The notes beneath the pieces were generated by a model. It was given only the letters and a program-made list of their open reading frames with translations. It was not told where the DNA came from and searched no databases. This document shows, piece by piece, positions 9,817 to 21,440 of a DNA stretch of 60,000 nt (the stretch's first letter is position 1; the number at the start of each line of letters is the position of its first letter). This stretch comes from Liolophura sinensis. Taxonomy: Eukaryota; Mollusca; Polyplacophora; Chitonida; Chitonidae. A program made the position numbers and the translations under genes. The stretch spans positions 35,637,551 through 35,697,550 of the forward strand of contig NC_088304.1 in the NCBI RefSeq assembly GCF_032854445.1, read 5' to 3'.

Positions 9817-12542
9817 ATGTCGTCAGAAGGGGAGATAATTGTTGTAACCGGTGGAGCCGGGTTCCTGGGACAACACATTGTCAAACATCTCCAGGAAAAG
9901 GGAGATAACTTAAAAGAGATACGTGTCTTTGACAGAAAAGTGTATCAAAACAGGCTGGGTAGGTTTTACTCGAATTTGTATTTACTAATGTGGGCAATGG
10001 AGAGCTTGCAGTCAATAATTTAGTATGGAATTAGTTCTTGAAACATATTGAGTTGTAGGCTACATCAAATACAAAAGTTTCACTCGTCGTCACAAATCTG
10101 GGGTCTGTCACCATCTTACGCTAACTTTTGATTCGAAACACAACGCTTTTAAAAATTAATTACAGCATGGACGCTTTTTTGTCCCTTTGTGTCTTAGTCT
10201 AAATGTCTTCCAAGAAATTTGTTTATTTTTTGCATTGACCATACATATGATCTTGTGGTCTGTCCGATTTGTTCTAGTGAAAGTTAAATCGGAAGCCAGA
10301 GCGTTCGTCTCATTTTCATTCCCTTGTATAGGGTCATCCTCTGAACTTGAACATATCAATCTTCATTCGTGTAGACCTACCTGTTCTTGCTTGCTTTGCG
10401 CTCCGTATAAGGGGACACGCGGTTTCCATGGACTGTATCTTGTGAAGGCGGGGCTTGCGATGTCATTGACATGGCGTTCCAGTAACCCATAGGTGGCATC
10501 GAATGTAACAGTGCTAGCATTGGGATTATCCAAAAAGACTGATATAACCGTGACAAGGTTGAATGCAAGGTTAAACTCTAAATAATCACCAAAAAGTCAC
10601 CTCAAATCTGTTGTCTTGAGATACCCACGCTTAGCACGTCGACTGTGCCATTGGCAGTTTTTAAAAATCATGTTTTTTCTAGGTCATAAAGAGGACACGC
10701 CTATGTGGAGCATTGTTGGGGATCTGTGCAACCCTGACGAAGTGGTGTCTGCCCTCAAGGGAGCGAACTCTGTCTACCATGTAGCAGGTTTGGTTAGCTT
10801 CGGTACTTTCCCAGACATCGAAGGAATGGAGAAAGTGAATGTGGAAGGTATTTATTTCATTGGGAATGGTTTACCAATGCTGTGTGATCCAACTTTGTCA
10901 GTCATCGTGTAACAATGTAATACAAGACATCGAAAACAAAACCAGAGCAAAAACGAGCCGATAAAATACGGTCTGTCAGTTTACCTCAATTGAGGTTTTA
11001 TTCTGTTAACATAAATACTTATAAACAGTATCAAATTACATGCCCCATAGCACTATGTTAACTGCAATTTATTAGACGTCACGGGTGTAGAATTATTCAT
11101 TTGACAAGAGTCTTTAGACTGAATGGCGAAAATAAACAACCATGGGAGCTGAAAGCCAAACCATATTATTCCATGCAAAGGAAAAGTAACTACATAATAC
11201 ATGAACACTGAAAACTGCTCCAAAAATACATTCTGCTGGTGGTCCAAAATTCACCATGACCCCTTTGCATTGCTTACATCAAGTTGTAACAGAGCTGGAC
11301 AATCTTTTTGGTGTATCATACTTTTTGAAGAGATGCACAAATTTCATTTGTATCATAACTATTGATCCTTTTTCTTTCTTATATCAACTGTAGTTGTATT
11401 GAATCCATTGCGTGGTTTTCAGGAACTCGGAATGTCATCGAGGCGTGTCTCAAGCAGAGCGTTTCTCGACTGGTTTTCTGCAGTACCGTGGACGTTGTAA
11501 TCGGCTTCGATGAAATCATTGATGGCGACGAAGTGACAACGTGTAAGCCAGAACATTTCCTGTTTCCCGGATACCCTGACACAAAGCATCGGGCAGAGCT
11601 CAGCGTATTGGACGCCAACTCTCAGCAACTACCTAATGGTATGCACGTCGGTTTACTTACATTATTGTGTGCGAGAGGTATATAGCACATATGGGGACTA
11701 AGTGACCTAGTGTAAGACACTTATGACAATTGTCAACTCTAAACTTCACACAGAGATGTGTAAATTCATGCGGTCATGCTGTCTATTACTTTTACAAGAC
11801 TCTGTAGTCAGATTGCAAGTAGTGACATATTAATCAGCGTGAGTATTTGAGAGGAAGTTCATCGCTTTTTGTGATGTAGTTCCAGACGATTAACAACATT
11901 TGTAACTCACCATACCATTTTTTATTCCCTTAGGATCTTTCGTTGATGCAGAGATTTTCTTAACTGTCATTTCTTTTCTTGTCAGGTAAAAAACTTCATA
12001 CTTTATCCTTGAGACCAAATGTAATGTACGGGGAAGGGGACCCTTATTTTGTGGTCAATCCCTTGGCGGCTGCGAAGAAGGCCGGGGGTACGCTATACAA
12101 AGTTGGAAATGGAAATGCCCTGTTCCAGCAGTCATATGTGGGCAATGTGGCTTGGGCGTTTATTCTCGCCGATCGTGCATTGAAACGACGACCAACAACA
12201 GTGGGCGGTCAGGTTTTCTTCGTCCCTGATGACACTCCAATTCAGAGCGTGTTTGATTTCATGCACCCATTTTTGACAGCTCGTGGGTACAAGCTCTCTA
12301 AAGGGAGCATTCCCTATTGGCTACTCTACTGTCTCATGTACCTGACCGAAACAGTGCTCTGGATTATCTCCCCCTTTGTGAAGATCAACCTGAACACTCC
12401 TCTTTGCAGCATCATTTATTCCAACATGTCACTGTTTTTCAATAGAAACAAAGCCGAAAAACTACTTGGCTACAAGCCTATTTACACCCCTGTACAGTCC
12501 ATTAAGCGTTCAGTTCAGTACTACAAGGACACCAAATTATGA
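9817..12542 (+). CDS. HSD3B-like: 3-beta-hydroxysteroid dehydrogenase family protein (four exons)
   Basis: Exons 9817-9958, 10683-10847, 11423-11638 and 11986-12542 join to a 359-residue protein. All junctions are GT/AG and all three introns are phase 1. The Rossmann NAD-binding motif TGGAGFLG is at residues 11-18. The catalytic motif is YPDTK with Tyr153 and Lys157, and STV at 123-125 supplies the usual Ser/Thr. LRPNVMYGEG, QQSYVGNVAWAF and a hydrophobic, membrane-anchor-like segment at about 283-306 (IPYWLLYCLMYL...) are typical of the HSD3B branch of extended short-chain dehydrogenases. The family oxidises 3-beta-hydroxysteroids with NAD+, often with delta-5/delta-4 isomerisation, at the ER or mitochondrial membrane. 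Length matches the family (about 360-373). The start at 9817 fits the family N-terminus; an in-frame ATG at 9748 is the alternative. The substrate (steroid, bile-acid or sterol type) cannot be decided from sequence. Confidence 0.93.
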
Positions 12543-14152
12543 GATGAAACCGCTGAATATCTTCTGCAAACTGGGGTTGTGCATTTTGTGCCTTAATGAT
12601 GGAAAATGATAAGAATTGCTGTATGATTTTTGCTTTTACCTATCCCTGGAACCATGGAGCGGAAGCTTGGCTTAGTCGTAGATGAGACTATGGCTTACGA
12701 CCTAATTGCACTTTTTTCATACCAGTTTGCCACTAAAATTGCGTTACAACGAAAATGTTAGAAACTTGCATGTAGCACAGCAAACAGTTCTGAAGTGCAG
12801 ATTAAGCCAGTGGTAAGTTTATGTCATGGGATGGGCCCAATCTATGTATGCTTTAGCCTTATCAGTGTGAAAACAAAATATTACACATCTTTAATTTTCA
12901 GACCAGGGTGAAGAGGGTTTATTACTTGTTTACTACAATGGCTTATGAGGCGTCAAAAACGTGCTTTGGTGTTTTTATTTTACTGCGTATTGAACAAATT
13001 AATTTAATGTATTCTTATGCTTGCAAACCGCAGTGTTCGTACTATCTTCTATATTCTTCTACGTCCATGTTGATATATAAATTCGTGAAGACCATTTACA
13101 AAATATTTATACGATCAAGATCGTCATCTTTGTGCCATTTACTTTTTTTGTTGCATTTCCGACTTTGTGTCGATGCTTTACCACAAATTCTTCATTCTAA
13201 CGCATCTGTTCCATGTAAACGGGGCTAGAAATGTATCGTGCAGGACGTGGTGATTTAAGGAGTTTTCTCACAAGTTAATCAAACCTGAGCAATATAAATT
13301 TTAGGGGATATTCTTATAATCCAGAGAGAAGTTTATTCCGCTTACCATTTTTCTGGCCAAACGAGGAACACTCCAACCAAACCCACTAATATAACACTAA
13401 TATCAGAAGGCTACTAGCCCTTATCCAGTGAAGTGGCAATCTCAGATGTATAGCTCTTGTTGGTTGTATATGTAATGTATCAGCTGTGGTTTTACCATGT
13501 CGTCCCGAGTTCTCATATCAGTGACCCACCTTTACAATCTTTAATTATAAGCGTTCATCAATCGTTCAAGCGACAGCAGACCTGTTTACCTCAAAATTTT
13601 ATTGGGAGTAATCAAAGTAACAAAAATTAGCAATCTGAGACAACAATTAGTAGTTTTTTGAGCAAAACAACTTATTGTTGACCATCAGATGGCTAGGATG
13701 TCTATATACTCCCAAGGTCTTACGGACAGTCAATAATAAAAAAATAAAAAATAAAAACCCAGGAGACCGAGACCAATTTTTTTTCTTACAAACCATTACA
13801 CACAAAGTTCATTTGTTTATATTAACACACTCAAGCAATGACTTGTGAAAAGCACAAGAACTAAAGAACTCACTGATACAAAACACGATATACCAATTTA
13901 TCAGAAAGTTTTACTCTCCAGGAATGAAAACATCGTTAAAAATTTTTACAGTGAAACAAAAAGACGACAGTTCAATGGCAGTAGGTAGTCACGGAAAGGT
14001 AATATGCAGACTTGAAGAGGTCTAGTCCAGATGGACTGTAGTCTCTACTGCCAATAGCAGACACACAGTTGCACCTTTTTGTGCCCCTTTGTGGATGGTA
14101 TACAAAGTGCAACCAGCAAGGAGCACACTTGGATGGTTATCTTTAACATAAG
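12543..14152. other. HSD3B 3' flank and intergenic
   Basis: The stretch just after the stop codon is presumably 3' UTR. No convincing AATAAA occurs close by; the first strong A-rich cluster is near 13735. Open frames around 12900-13230 lack family features. Nothing else is recognised. Confidence 0.4.
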
Positions 14153-14425
14153 GGGGCCTCCCTGGGTCACGTGGTTAGCGCGCTAGCGCAGCTTTATGGC
14201 CTAGGAGCCTCTCATCAATGCGGTCGCTGTGAGTTCAAGTCCAGCTCATACTGGCTTCCTCTCCGGCCGAACAGTGAGAAGGTCTGTCAGCAACCTGCGG
14301 ATGGTCGTGGGTTTCCCTGGCTCTGCCCGGTTTCCGCCCACCATAATGCTGGCCGCCGTCGTATAAGTGAAATATTCTTGAGTACCGCGTAAAACACCAA
14401 TCAAATAAATAAATAAATAAATATA
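14153..14425 (+). mobile_element. tRNA-derived SINE, full length
   Basis: Head GGGCCTCCCTGGGTCACGTG with GTTAGCGCGCTAGCGCAG, B-box GTGAGTTCAAGTCC, body CACCATAATGCTGGCCGCCG, and 3' end AACACCAATCAAATAAATAA with a repeated AAAT tail. This is one of the best-preserved plus-strand copies in the window. Confidence 0.88.
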
Positions 14426-14780
14426 TAAATCTTTAACATATGCAGAGAGTCCTTTGTGCTGCCCGACGATGACGTTACCATGCTCACAGCCCAAAGCAAG
14501 TCAATTTGTCCAGCTCAATCCAGCAGATTTCACCTCTGTACCCAGTAACTTGAATTTATTTTCACCTGTTGATGATCAAAACAGAAAGATTTTTTACATC
14601 ATGAATCATTAATCAAAGTGACAGTATCGTAACCTTTAGTTTTAGAAAACCTGGAGCATTATTTTCAAAAATCCACGGTCAATAAATTTTCTGTTCACTG
14701 AAATTTATTTTTAATAGCTGTGGCAAATCTATTGCAGATTGACATTCTGCGGCAATTCGGATGTGACTTCGTTGGTTTTC

Positions 14781-16057
14781 TCAATTTAGGTTCGTCACCA
14801 CTCCTGGGAATTGCTTACTACTACTGTCATTACTTCCATCTGCAGAAATAGTGTATGGCTCTGATTTCATTCTCTCAATAAGAGATTCTCGGGTAGTTTT
14901 TTCTATTTCTTTAATAATGGTCATGTGGTTTTTTTTCTGGAACAGTTCGTTCCTGCAATAAACCAAAGGTTTCAATATGATATTACACCTAGGTACAATC
15001 CATGTACAAGCAGATGCTGAAGTTCAAGCTGGCACTGGGCATTTCCAAATAAATCATTAAAAATATACGAGTACATATATATAATAATGAAATTATAGTT
15101 TGAATCACTACCAGTTGAACACATTTTATACCACTTTTCTATAATAAGCCTATATTATATTTATGTATAATGTATGTTCTTACTAATTTCACAAAACAAA
15201 ATCTTCTCCACTAAAACAGGATATATATTTATATTTTTTCATTCCAATTTAACACAGGATTACAAAATTATAGCTGCCAATTAAGTCACATGCGACTTGT
15301 GTCCACACAAGATAAAATTTAAGCAAAATCTTGTTACCCTTTCCCTTTAGATTAATATCTTTAATCTGGGAGTCTCGGTAAACAGCTTTGTTTAGTTAAA
15401 AAAGAGGACGAAGTATAGTGTGATGTACAAAAAAAATCAATAAATCACAGAATAAAATGGTTACTATCTATGAGATTAGTAACCTTTTTTCACAAAATAT
15501 ATTACACTGCGGTACCAACTGTGCATAACAGTATGATGTCAACGGTAATGATAGTCCAGATGCTGACCAAAAGACAACATGGTGGTAAACACCAAGAAGA
15601 ATTCCATACCTTTAGCTATCTCTGAGCCGGAAAACACCCTTTGGAAGTACTGGGTTAGCCAGTCAGCAGTGGCAAACGGTAAATTCAGCCCTGCAATGAC
15701 TTCGCACGTCATCACTTCAGCTTTTACGATTTGTTGCTGTAGCTTTGTTTAGCCGTTTTTCTCACTCCTTACGAGGAAATTGGTCATGGTGCTTGATGAA
15801 GCAGCCCTCGAAACGATGTTTTTGTGATATAAGGAGATATGTTTTCTGCAGTCATTTTGTCCTCCTAAAAAACTAAAATCTTTTCAGCACAATAGGCAAT
15901 GCATATAACACTCCACTTTAGCGAGTCCTCCAAGACATGCCCACACATTTGTATATGTCCTTCGGAATCCCTGCTTGGATGATTTGCGTGTCTCTTTTGT
16001 TGGTATCTCGTCATAATCGGATATATCAGAATCGGAGTCATGAGCGCGTCTTGACAT
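14781..16057 (-). pseudogene. Decayed hAT-type transposase-like gene
   Basis: Three conserved blocks lie in order on the minus strand. From 16057: MSRRAHDSDSDISDYDEIPT, then a zinc-finger-like HCLLC...KDFSF.GGQNDCRKHI block interrupted by TGA. At about 15730-15610: a block with KAEVMTC, NLPFATADWLTQYF and SGSEIAK, which ends at a GTATGG donor-like site. At about 14955-14781: a TTGCAG acceptor-like site, then IIKEI and MKSEPYTISADGSND, the DGSND motif of hAT-related transposases and their domesticated relatives. In-frame stops between the blocks and a frame change before IIKEI mark it as dead. The catalytic C-terminal half is not seen. The retained intron-like junction suggests a multi-exon source gene. 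Confidence 0.7.
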
Positions 16058-16439
16058 GGTTAGCAACAAATCTGCTAGAAGTGAATTGGCGGCAAGAGCG
16101 GCAAGTCAGGTTTCTCCCCGGTGCAGTGCAATGCACATCGGCATACTGTATTCAATACTAACAATACTGGCACCCCTGCGCGGAGGATGCGGTGTTATGG
16201 GAAATCACTTATGTTTATATTTCAGTCGTTTAAAAGAGTTCTTTCCCTTGGTCGGGACTCGGAGGTAAACCGAAATATTTGTCAAGAAAATGTACGGAAT
16301 TAATTCCCCAAAATTCGTGGCGTAAACACATTATTATTCGAACTTATTTCGGCGATTGCGTAATTAATAACAAAAAATCGTAACAATTACGCCAAATTCG
16401 TAAGAGTAAACAGGTCTGCCAGAGTTTTAAGTAGGACCC

Positions 16440-16985
16440 CCCTCCATCCAACTTCTAACACTGTTCCCCATATCCAACTTCTGACAAGGATGCTTCCCCT
16501 ATCCAACTTCTGACATCATGTTTCCCCAATCATAATTCTGAAACCATGCTTCCCCAATCCCAATTTTGAAACCATGCTCCCATTACCCAACTTCGAACAC
16601 CGTGTTTTCCCATCCCAATAATGACACCATGTTTCCAATATCCAACTTCCGACATCATGTTTCCCCAATCACGATTCTGAAACCATCCTTCCCCAATCCC
16701 ACTTTTGCCACCATGCTCCCATTACCCAACTTCAAACACCATGTTTCTCCATCCCCATACTGACACCATGTTCCCAATATCCAACTTCCAACACCATAAG
16801 TCACTTGTCCAAATTCTGACAACATACTTCCAATATCCCACTTCTGACACCATGTTTCCACCATCCAACTTCTAACACCATGCTTCTTCTATCCAACTTC
16901 TGACACCATGCTCCAATATCCAACTTCTGAAAGCATACTTCAACTGTCCGACTTCTGACACCAAGTTCCTACTATCAAACTTCAG
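16440..16985. repeat. Degenerate minisatellite, about 28-bp unit
   Basis: Irregular repeats of the type ATCCAACTTCTGACACCATG with TTTCCCC variants. Units vary in length (about 25-30) and sequence, so the array looks old. The short open frames in it are by-products. Confidence 0.85.
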
Positions 16986-17215
16986 CCACAGAGATCTTCA
17001 TCAAGACATGATAAGAATCACGCAGTTCCCAGATTGTTACAAATATTTATTGGGACTGCATAAAGTTACAGCATCATAGTACTGAAATGCATAAGTTAGG
17101 TTTAAATTAGGTTATGTATTGCTTAAATAGAAATGTGGAGCTTAAAGCTGGGTATAAACATCAACAGGCAGAAGGCTTAGCTAAGTTAATACATGTCCAG
17201 TATTAAGTGTAAATG

Positions 17216-17363
17216 CTCACATTAATGCAACTTGAAAAATTGCTGAAATACGTACTGCCAAAATTGTAAGCTTTTATAAAATCAATATCCTCACATTAAT
17301 ACAACTTGAAAAATTGCTGAAATACGTACTGCCAAAATTGTAAGCTTTTATAAAATAAATATC
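17216..17363. repeat. 74-bp tandem duplication
   Basis: Two nearly identical copies (17216-17289 and 17290-17363) begin CTCACATTAAT and contain GAAATACGTACTGCCAAAAT. With only one or two differences, the duplication is recent. Confidence 0.9.
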
Positions 17364-18750
17364 AGAAAACATCGGTTGCATTGTTGCCAATACTATGAAA
17401 AGAATGCAAATAAACCAGGCACAAAGGATAAGTACCCTATACAGCAGTACAGAAGGTCTACAGGTCAAAGTCAAAACTTGTGAACTGCCTGTCCACTCAC
17501 TCAATCATTTAAAGCATGCCAATAGAGAGTCACTTTTAACAGAAGTCTAAAGATTTAAATCTTTTCTGCATATCAAAGAAAAATGATTTCAACATTCTTT
17601 TTTCTATCACCACAAACAACGTTGTAAAACTGGTCTAATAAATACTGAAAACCACTTGCACTGGTTCACCAATCACAATGAAAGACACTCCACTAAAATT
17701 AGGTTCAAATATTACTGAAAGCCACTTCAATTTGTTTTGTAACAAATCACAACGAAGACTATTACAAGTACTTGATCGCTTCATCATACACTGTCTGAGG
17801 TACATTACCATTTGACATTTTTGGTTGATAATCAAGTGCAGCGTTGTGCTTATACCTGAAGGATGTGGCATTTGTGAAGTACATTTACCACAAAGAGTGA
17901 CTAACGTTAAGGAGGGGTTCGACTGATTGAGCAGTCGATTGGTGTTTGATGCTATAGATAAAAATTTGCCCCTTGTGTGATGATGGCCAGTTTTCTGGTG
18001 GATGAAACATGAATGTCCAGAGTAGAGTAGAGGAGGTACTTGAGGAAAGCAAACCACTACACATTAGGCTATTTTCACAATTGATTTGGGTGAAGTACAT
18101 GTAGAAGGTGGCTTTCTGGAAACCGAAAGTGCATATGCAAAACAGGGGCTTTCTATATGGACAGAACACTAGCATTTAATGCATGACTATAAGTATGTGT
18201 ATATCTCATAAGGATGTCTGATACACTACCCAAAATTATTTTACACATGTACAGACTGAATCGAAAATGAACACACAGAATCAGTTTGAATGCCTATAAA
18301 TCTAGCTGACCTAATCTGCCTAACCAATAAAAATCTGATCACATCACTTCATTATTAAAATCAATACAAATGTACAATGTTGTCAAAGAGGAAACAATGT
18401 TCACATCTGACATGCATGATCTTAATTACTCAAAAACAGATCCCATATCATACCATGAATATTTAGAAGTAGAAACAATCACTTCTGGCGTAAGATTTGT
18501 ACCGATAACTACCGGCAGAACATGACTGCAGGAGAGGTCAACTTTGCTGATTAAACTAGGCCTGATTGTAAACATGAAAAATGAGAGATTTCCCACTGAC
18601 GGCACATCTGTATAAATATATAATGGAAAGAAAGTGGACCAGGATAAAGGTACTAAATTTGACATTATGATAATGCTGATTAGGATTATGCTGAACATCA
18701 CTATGTGAACAGGGACACCCCCCCCCCACTCTCTTCACATAAAATCAGAT
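17364..18750. other. No gene seen
   Basis: Open frames on the minus strand at about 17635-18175 reach 140 codons. They overlap each other in different frames and show no family motif. I see no exon-intron structure worth calling. Confidence 0.4.
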
Positions 18751-19026
18751 ATGCTGCAACCTTCCCATCACAAGCTTCATATGGAAAGCAAACAGATTTA
18801 TTGCATCTGACATCCAACTGCTGCAACCTTCCCATCACAAGCGTCCTGTGGAAAGCAAAGGGATTTATTGTATCTGACATCCAACTGCTGCAACCTTCCC
18901 ATCACAAGCTTCATATGGAAAGCAAACATTTATTGCATCTGACATCCAACTGCTGCAACCTTCCCATCACAAGCTTCATATGGAAAGCCAACGGATTCAT
19001 TGTATCTGACATCCAACTGCTGCAAC
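18751..19026. repeat. 67-bp tandem repeat, four copies
   Basis: The unit has CTGCAACCTTCCCATCACAA and GACATCCAACTG. Copies differ at a few positions (for example AAGCGTCCTGTGG in the second). The open frame through the plus strand follows from the repeat. Confidence 0.92.
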
Positions 19027-20977
19027 GTTTACCTGAAGGCTATGATACATGTGTTCTTATAAAATATATGCCAATAGTTTGGCCAAAACTACCACACATT
19101 GTCATAGTCAACATAACAAACCAAACTAAGACAGTATTCCAAGCCAGAAAAATTGCATTTTGGGTGTAACAAAATTACCAGGGCTAAAATGAAATTAATT
19201 AACACACAACAGATATTTAGTCTAATTACATTTCAGAATACTGTCAACCAAACTACATATTTACTGCACCTTCATGTTACAAAAAAACACCAATACCTCA
19301 GATCTACTCCTCTTGGAGGTGACAATGCCTATGAACAATGCCCTACGAACGGCTGACAGGTGAGCCACAAGGTAGCTAACAGTGAGCAGAAGTTTATATT
19401 CAGTACTGTTATATACAATCATACATACAATGATATAATGTACTGGTGCATATGTACACGCTTGTAAACTCACAAAGCTGGTTAACTCACATTCTATATA
19501 AGGTTCCTCAAGTTTCTCACAGGAAATTTCATATTCAGACAGGGTTTCTACCAATACTGGTACTCATAATTAAGAGACTGTATCAAGCTTATTTTATATG
19601 ATGGCTATATTGCCATGATAGTAAGTATTTTACATTTATGCTTACACAAAAGTGTATCTTGTGTCACACTAAAGGACAAAGAGATGTTTGGGACTACTCA
19701 CTTGAAAGAAATTTATCTCATGAGGTCAATGCATTTATTATTAGCCAGTTTGCTTAAGTTTTGCAAAGGGCAATAACTCTGCAGAAATGAAAACATTGAA
19801 AGCGCGCATTCAGATTTGACAGATTTCCTACAATGGTACAACAGATCCAATACATATGTGTACATTCATCCAAAACTGGAGATTCAAAGTTAACTGATGT
19901 TTGAGTTATCCAATTAAACAGATATATGAGCTGTAAAAGACATATAAGCTGTAACAGACATGAGCTGTAAGACATATGAGCTGTTACAGACATATAATCT
20001 GTAACAGATATGAGCTGTAACAGACATACATACACATCTTTCATAAACTTTAAGTTGAGACTGTAGATGAAGATGTGAAAAAAAAAACAAACTTCATGAA
20101 TTACACAATGAAATGTACTAAACAGTTCCTCCTATAAAAACATGAGAAAGACATAAATTTTAGGTAGAAGATCCCCAGGTTTATCCAAACACATGCAAAC
20201 ATTCTCTTTGCTGAGGTACAAGTTCATGCCATCCCTCCCAACGTCATAAAATGATTTAGAAAATGACATTCACAGATTTAGGATGGCGTTTACACTCCAG
20301 TAATAATGATAGCGATTTACAAGGAAAAAGCATGCATAAACAGAAAAGAAAGACATGTTTCTGTGACAGAGGAGATCTGCTCTCACCAGTACATGAAGAT
20401 CAGTAAAAATAATTCATCATACAGTCCCTGACCTAGCCAACATCCAAAACAAACACAGTCATGTTTAAGACTGTGAATTGGTGAGGTGTGGGTGAGTTAA
20501 ATTTTGAACTTATGTCAGATGAAACTGATGCAGGAAAGTTTTTCCTACGAAATGTTATGCAAAACACTGATTATGCTGTTTGCTAAAATACTCACATGAT
20601 GACATGCCTTTAGGCAGCGTGCCTCAACTTGGTGCAATTTGTGATCGGATTACTTCAGAGAGACACATCTGTCATAATTTCAACATTCAGAGTTCTAATC
20701 AAACACTCTATAGTCATATATGCTACTGATATCCTCTTGTATACATGTTTCAAAAACATTTTACGATTTTTCAGGCCTCTGCAAGATTTGCCTGCACTAA
20801 AATACTTTCTTAATACCCAAAAACCATCAGTAAGGGATTTAATTACAAGAAAATGTACAAATGCAACGCACCAGCTTTTCACGTATTATTCTGTTACCAT
20901 CTTTAAAATTCTAATCCCACTTTGTGGCACATTTATTGGCTACAAATACTTGGCACTTTAAGCTTAAAATTTAGCTT
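19027..20977. other. Intergenic, 3' of NXN
   Basis: Mostly unremarkable. A short degenerate repeat of GAGCTGTAACAGACATA type lies at about 19920-20036. No gene is recognised. Confidence 0.4.
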
Positions 20978-20983
20978 TTTATT
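20978..20983 (-). terminator. NXN: Probable NXN polyadenylation signal
   Basis: On the minus strand this is AATAAA, the first such hexamer downstream of the NXN stop codon. It would give a 3' UTR of about 290 bases. A second AATAAA lies at 20932-20937. Confidence 0.45.
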
Positions 20984-21251
20984 CCGTTTCAGCTACACAT
21001 ATGGAGTGTAATACTTACATATCCAGTGTAGCTAATAAATGTAATGTAAAAAAGGACTGCACATACAGGTAAAACTGTTAGCAACCAAAATGCCTCAAAT
21101 ACTCATATATGCTAAAGCTTTAACAAATAGTAACAGCATGGCAAAAACTTATAACAAAATATATAATTTATATATCTACAGGTAATAAAATGTAAATTTT
21201 GCATACATGTACAGGGCATAAAAACTAGGATTTGTTTGTGGGAGACCAAAG

Positions 21252-21440
21252 TTACGTCTTGATGGCTTCTGGCGTGAGCTTCCCGCTAAAGTACTGCTCC
21301 ACAAACGTTTTGACGATCTCGGGTGTGATCTCCGTGGCTGGGTGGATATATTTCTTACGCCCAGGGATGTCCAGGATGACTAGTAGGGGATTACGATCGT
21401 CCAGGAGGGTGAAGTCGCGCAGGTAGTCACTGAAATCATC
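21252..21440 (-). CDS. NXN: NXN terminal exon
   Basis: 62 codons and TAA. It encodes DDFSDYLRDFTLLDDRNPLL, LVILDIPGRKKYI and ends GKLTPEAIKT, close to the family C-terminus. The upstream 578-bp intron contains a SINE (21606-21860). Confidence 0.94.
   Translation of the reverse strand, partial: DDFSDYLRDFTLLDDRNPLLVILDIPGRKKYIHPATEITPEIVKTFVEQYFSGKLTPEAIKT

Noticed and set aside
17635-18175. Minus-strand frames of 140 and 96 codons
   Set aside because: They overlap in different frames, have no recognisable motif and no plausible splice pattern. Probably chance or untranslated sequence.
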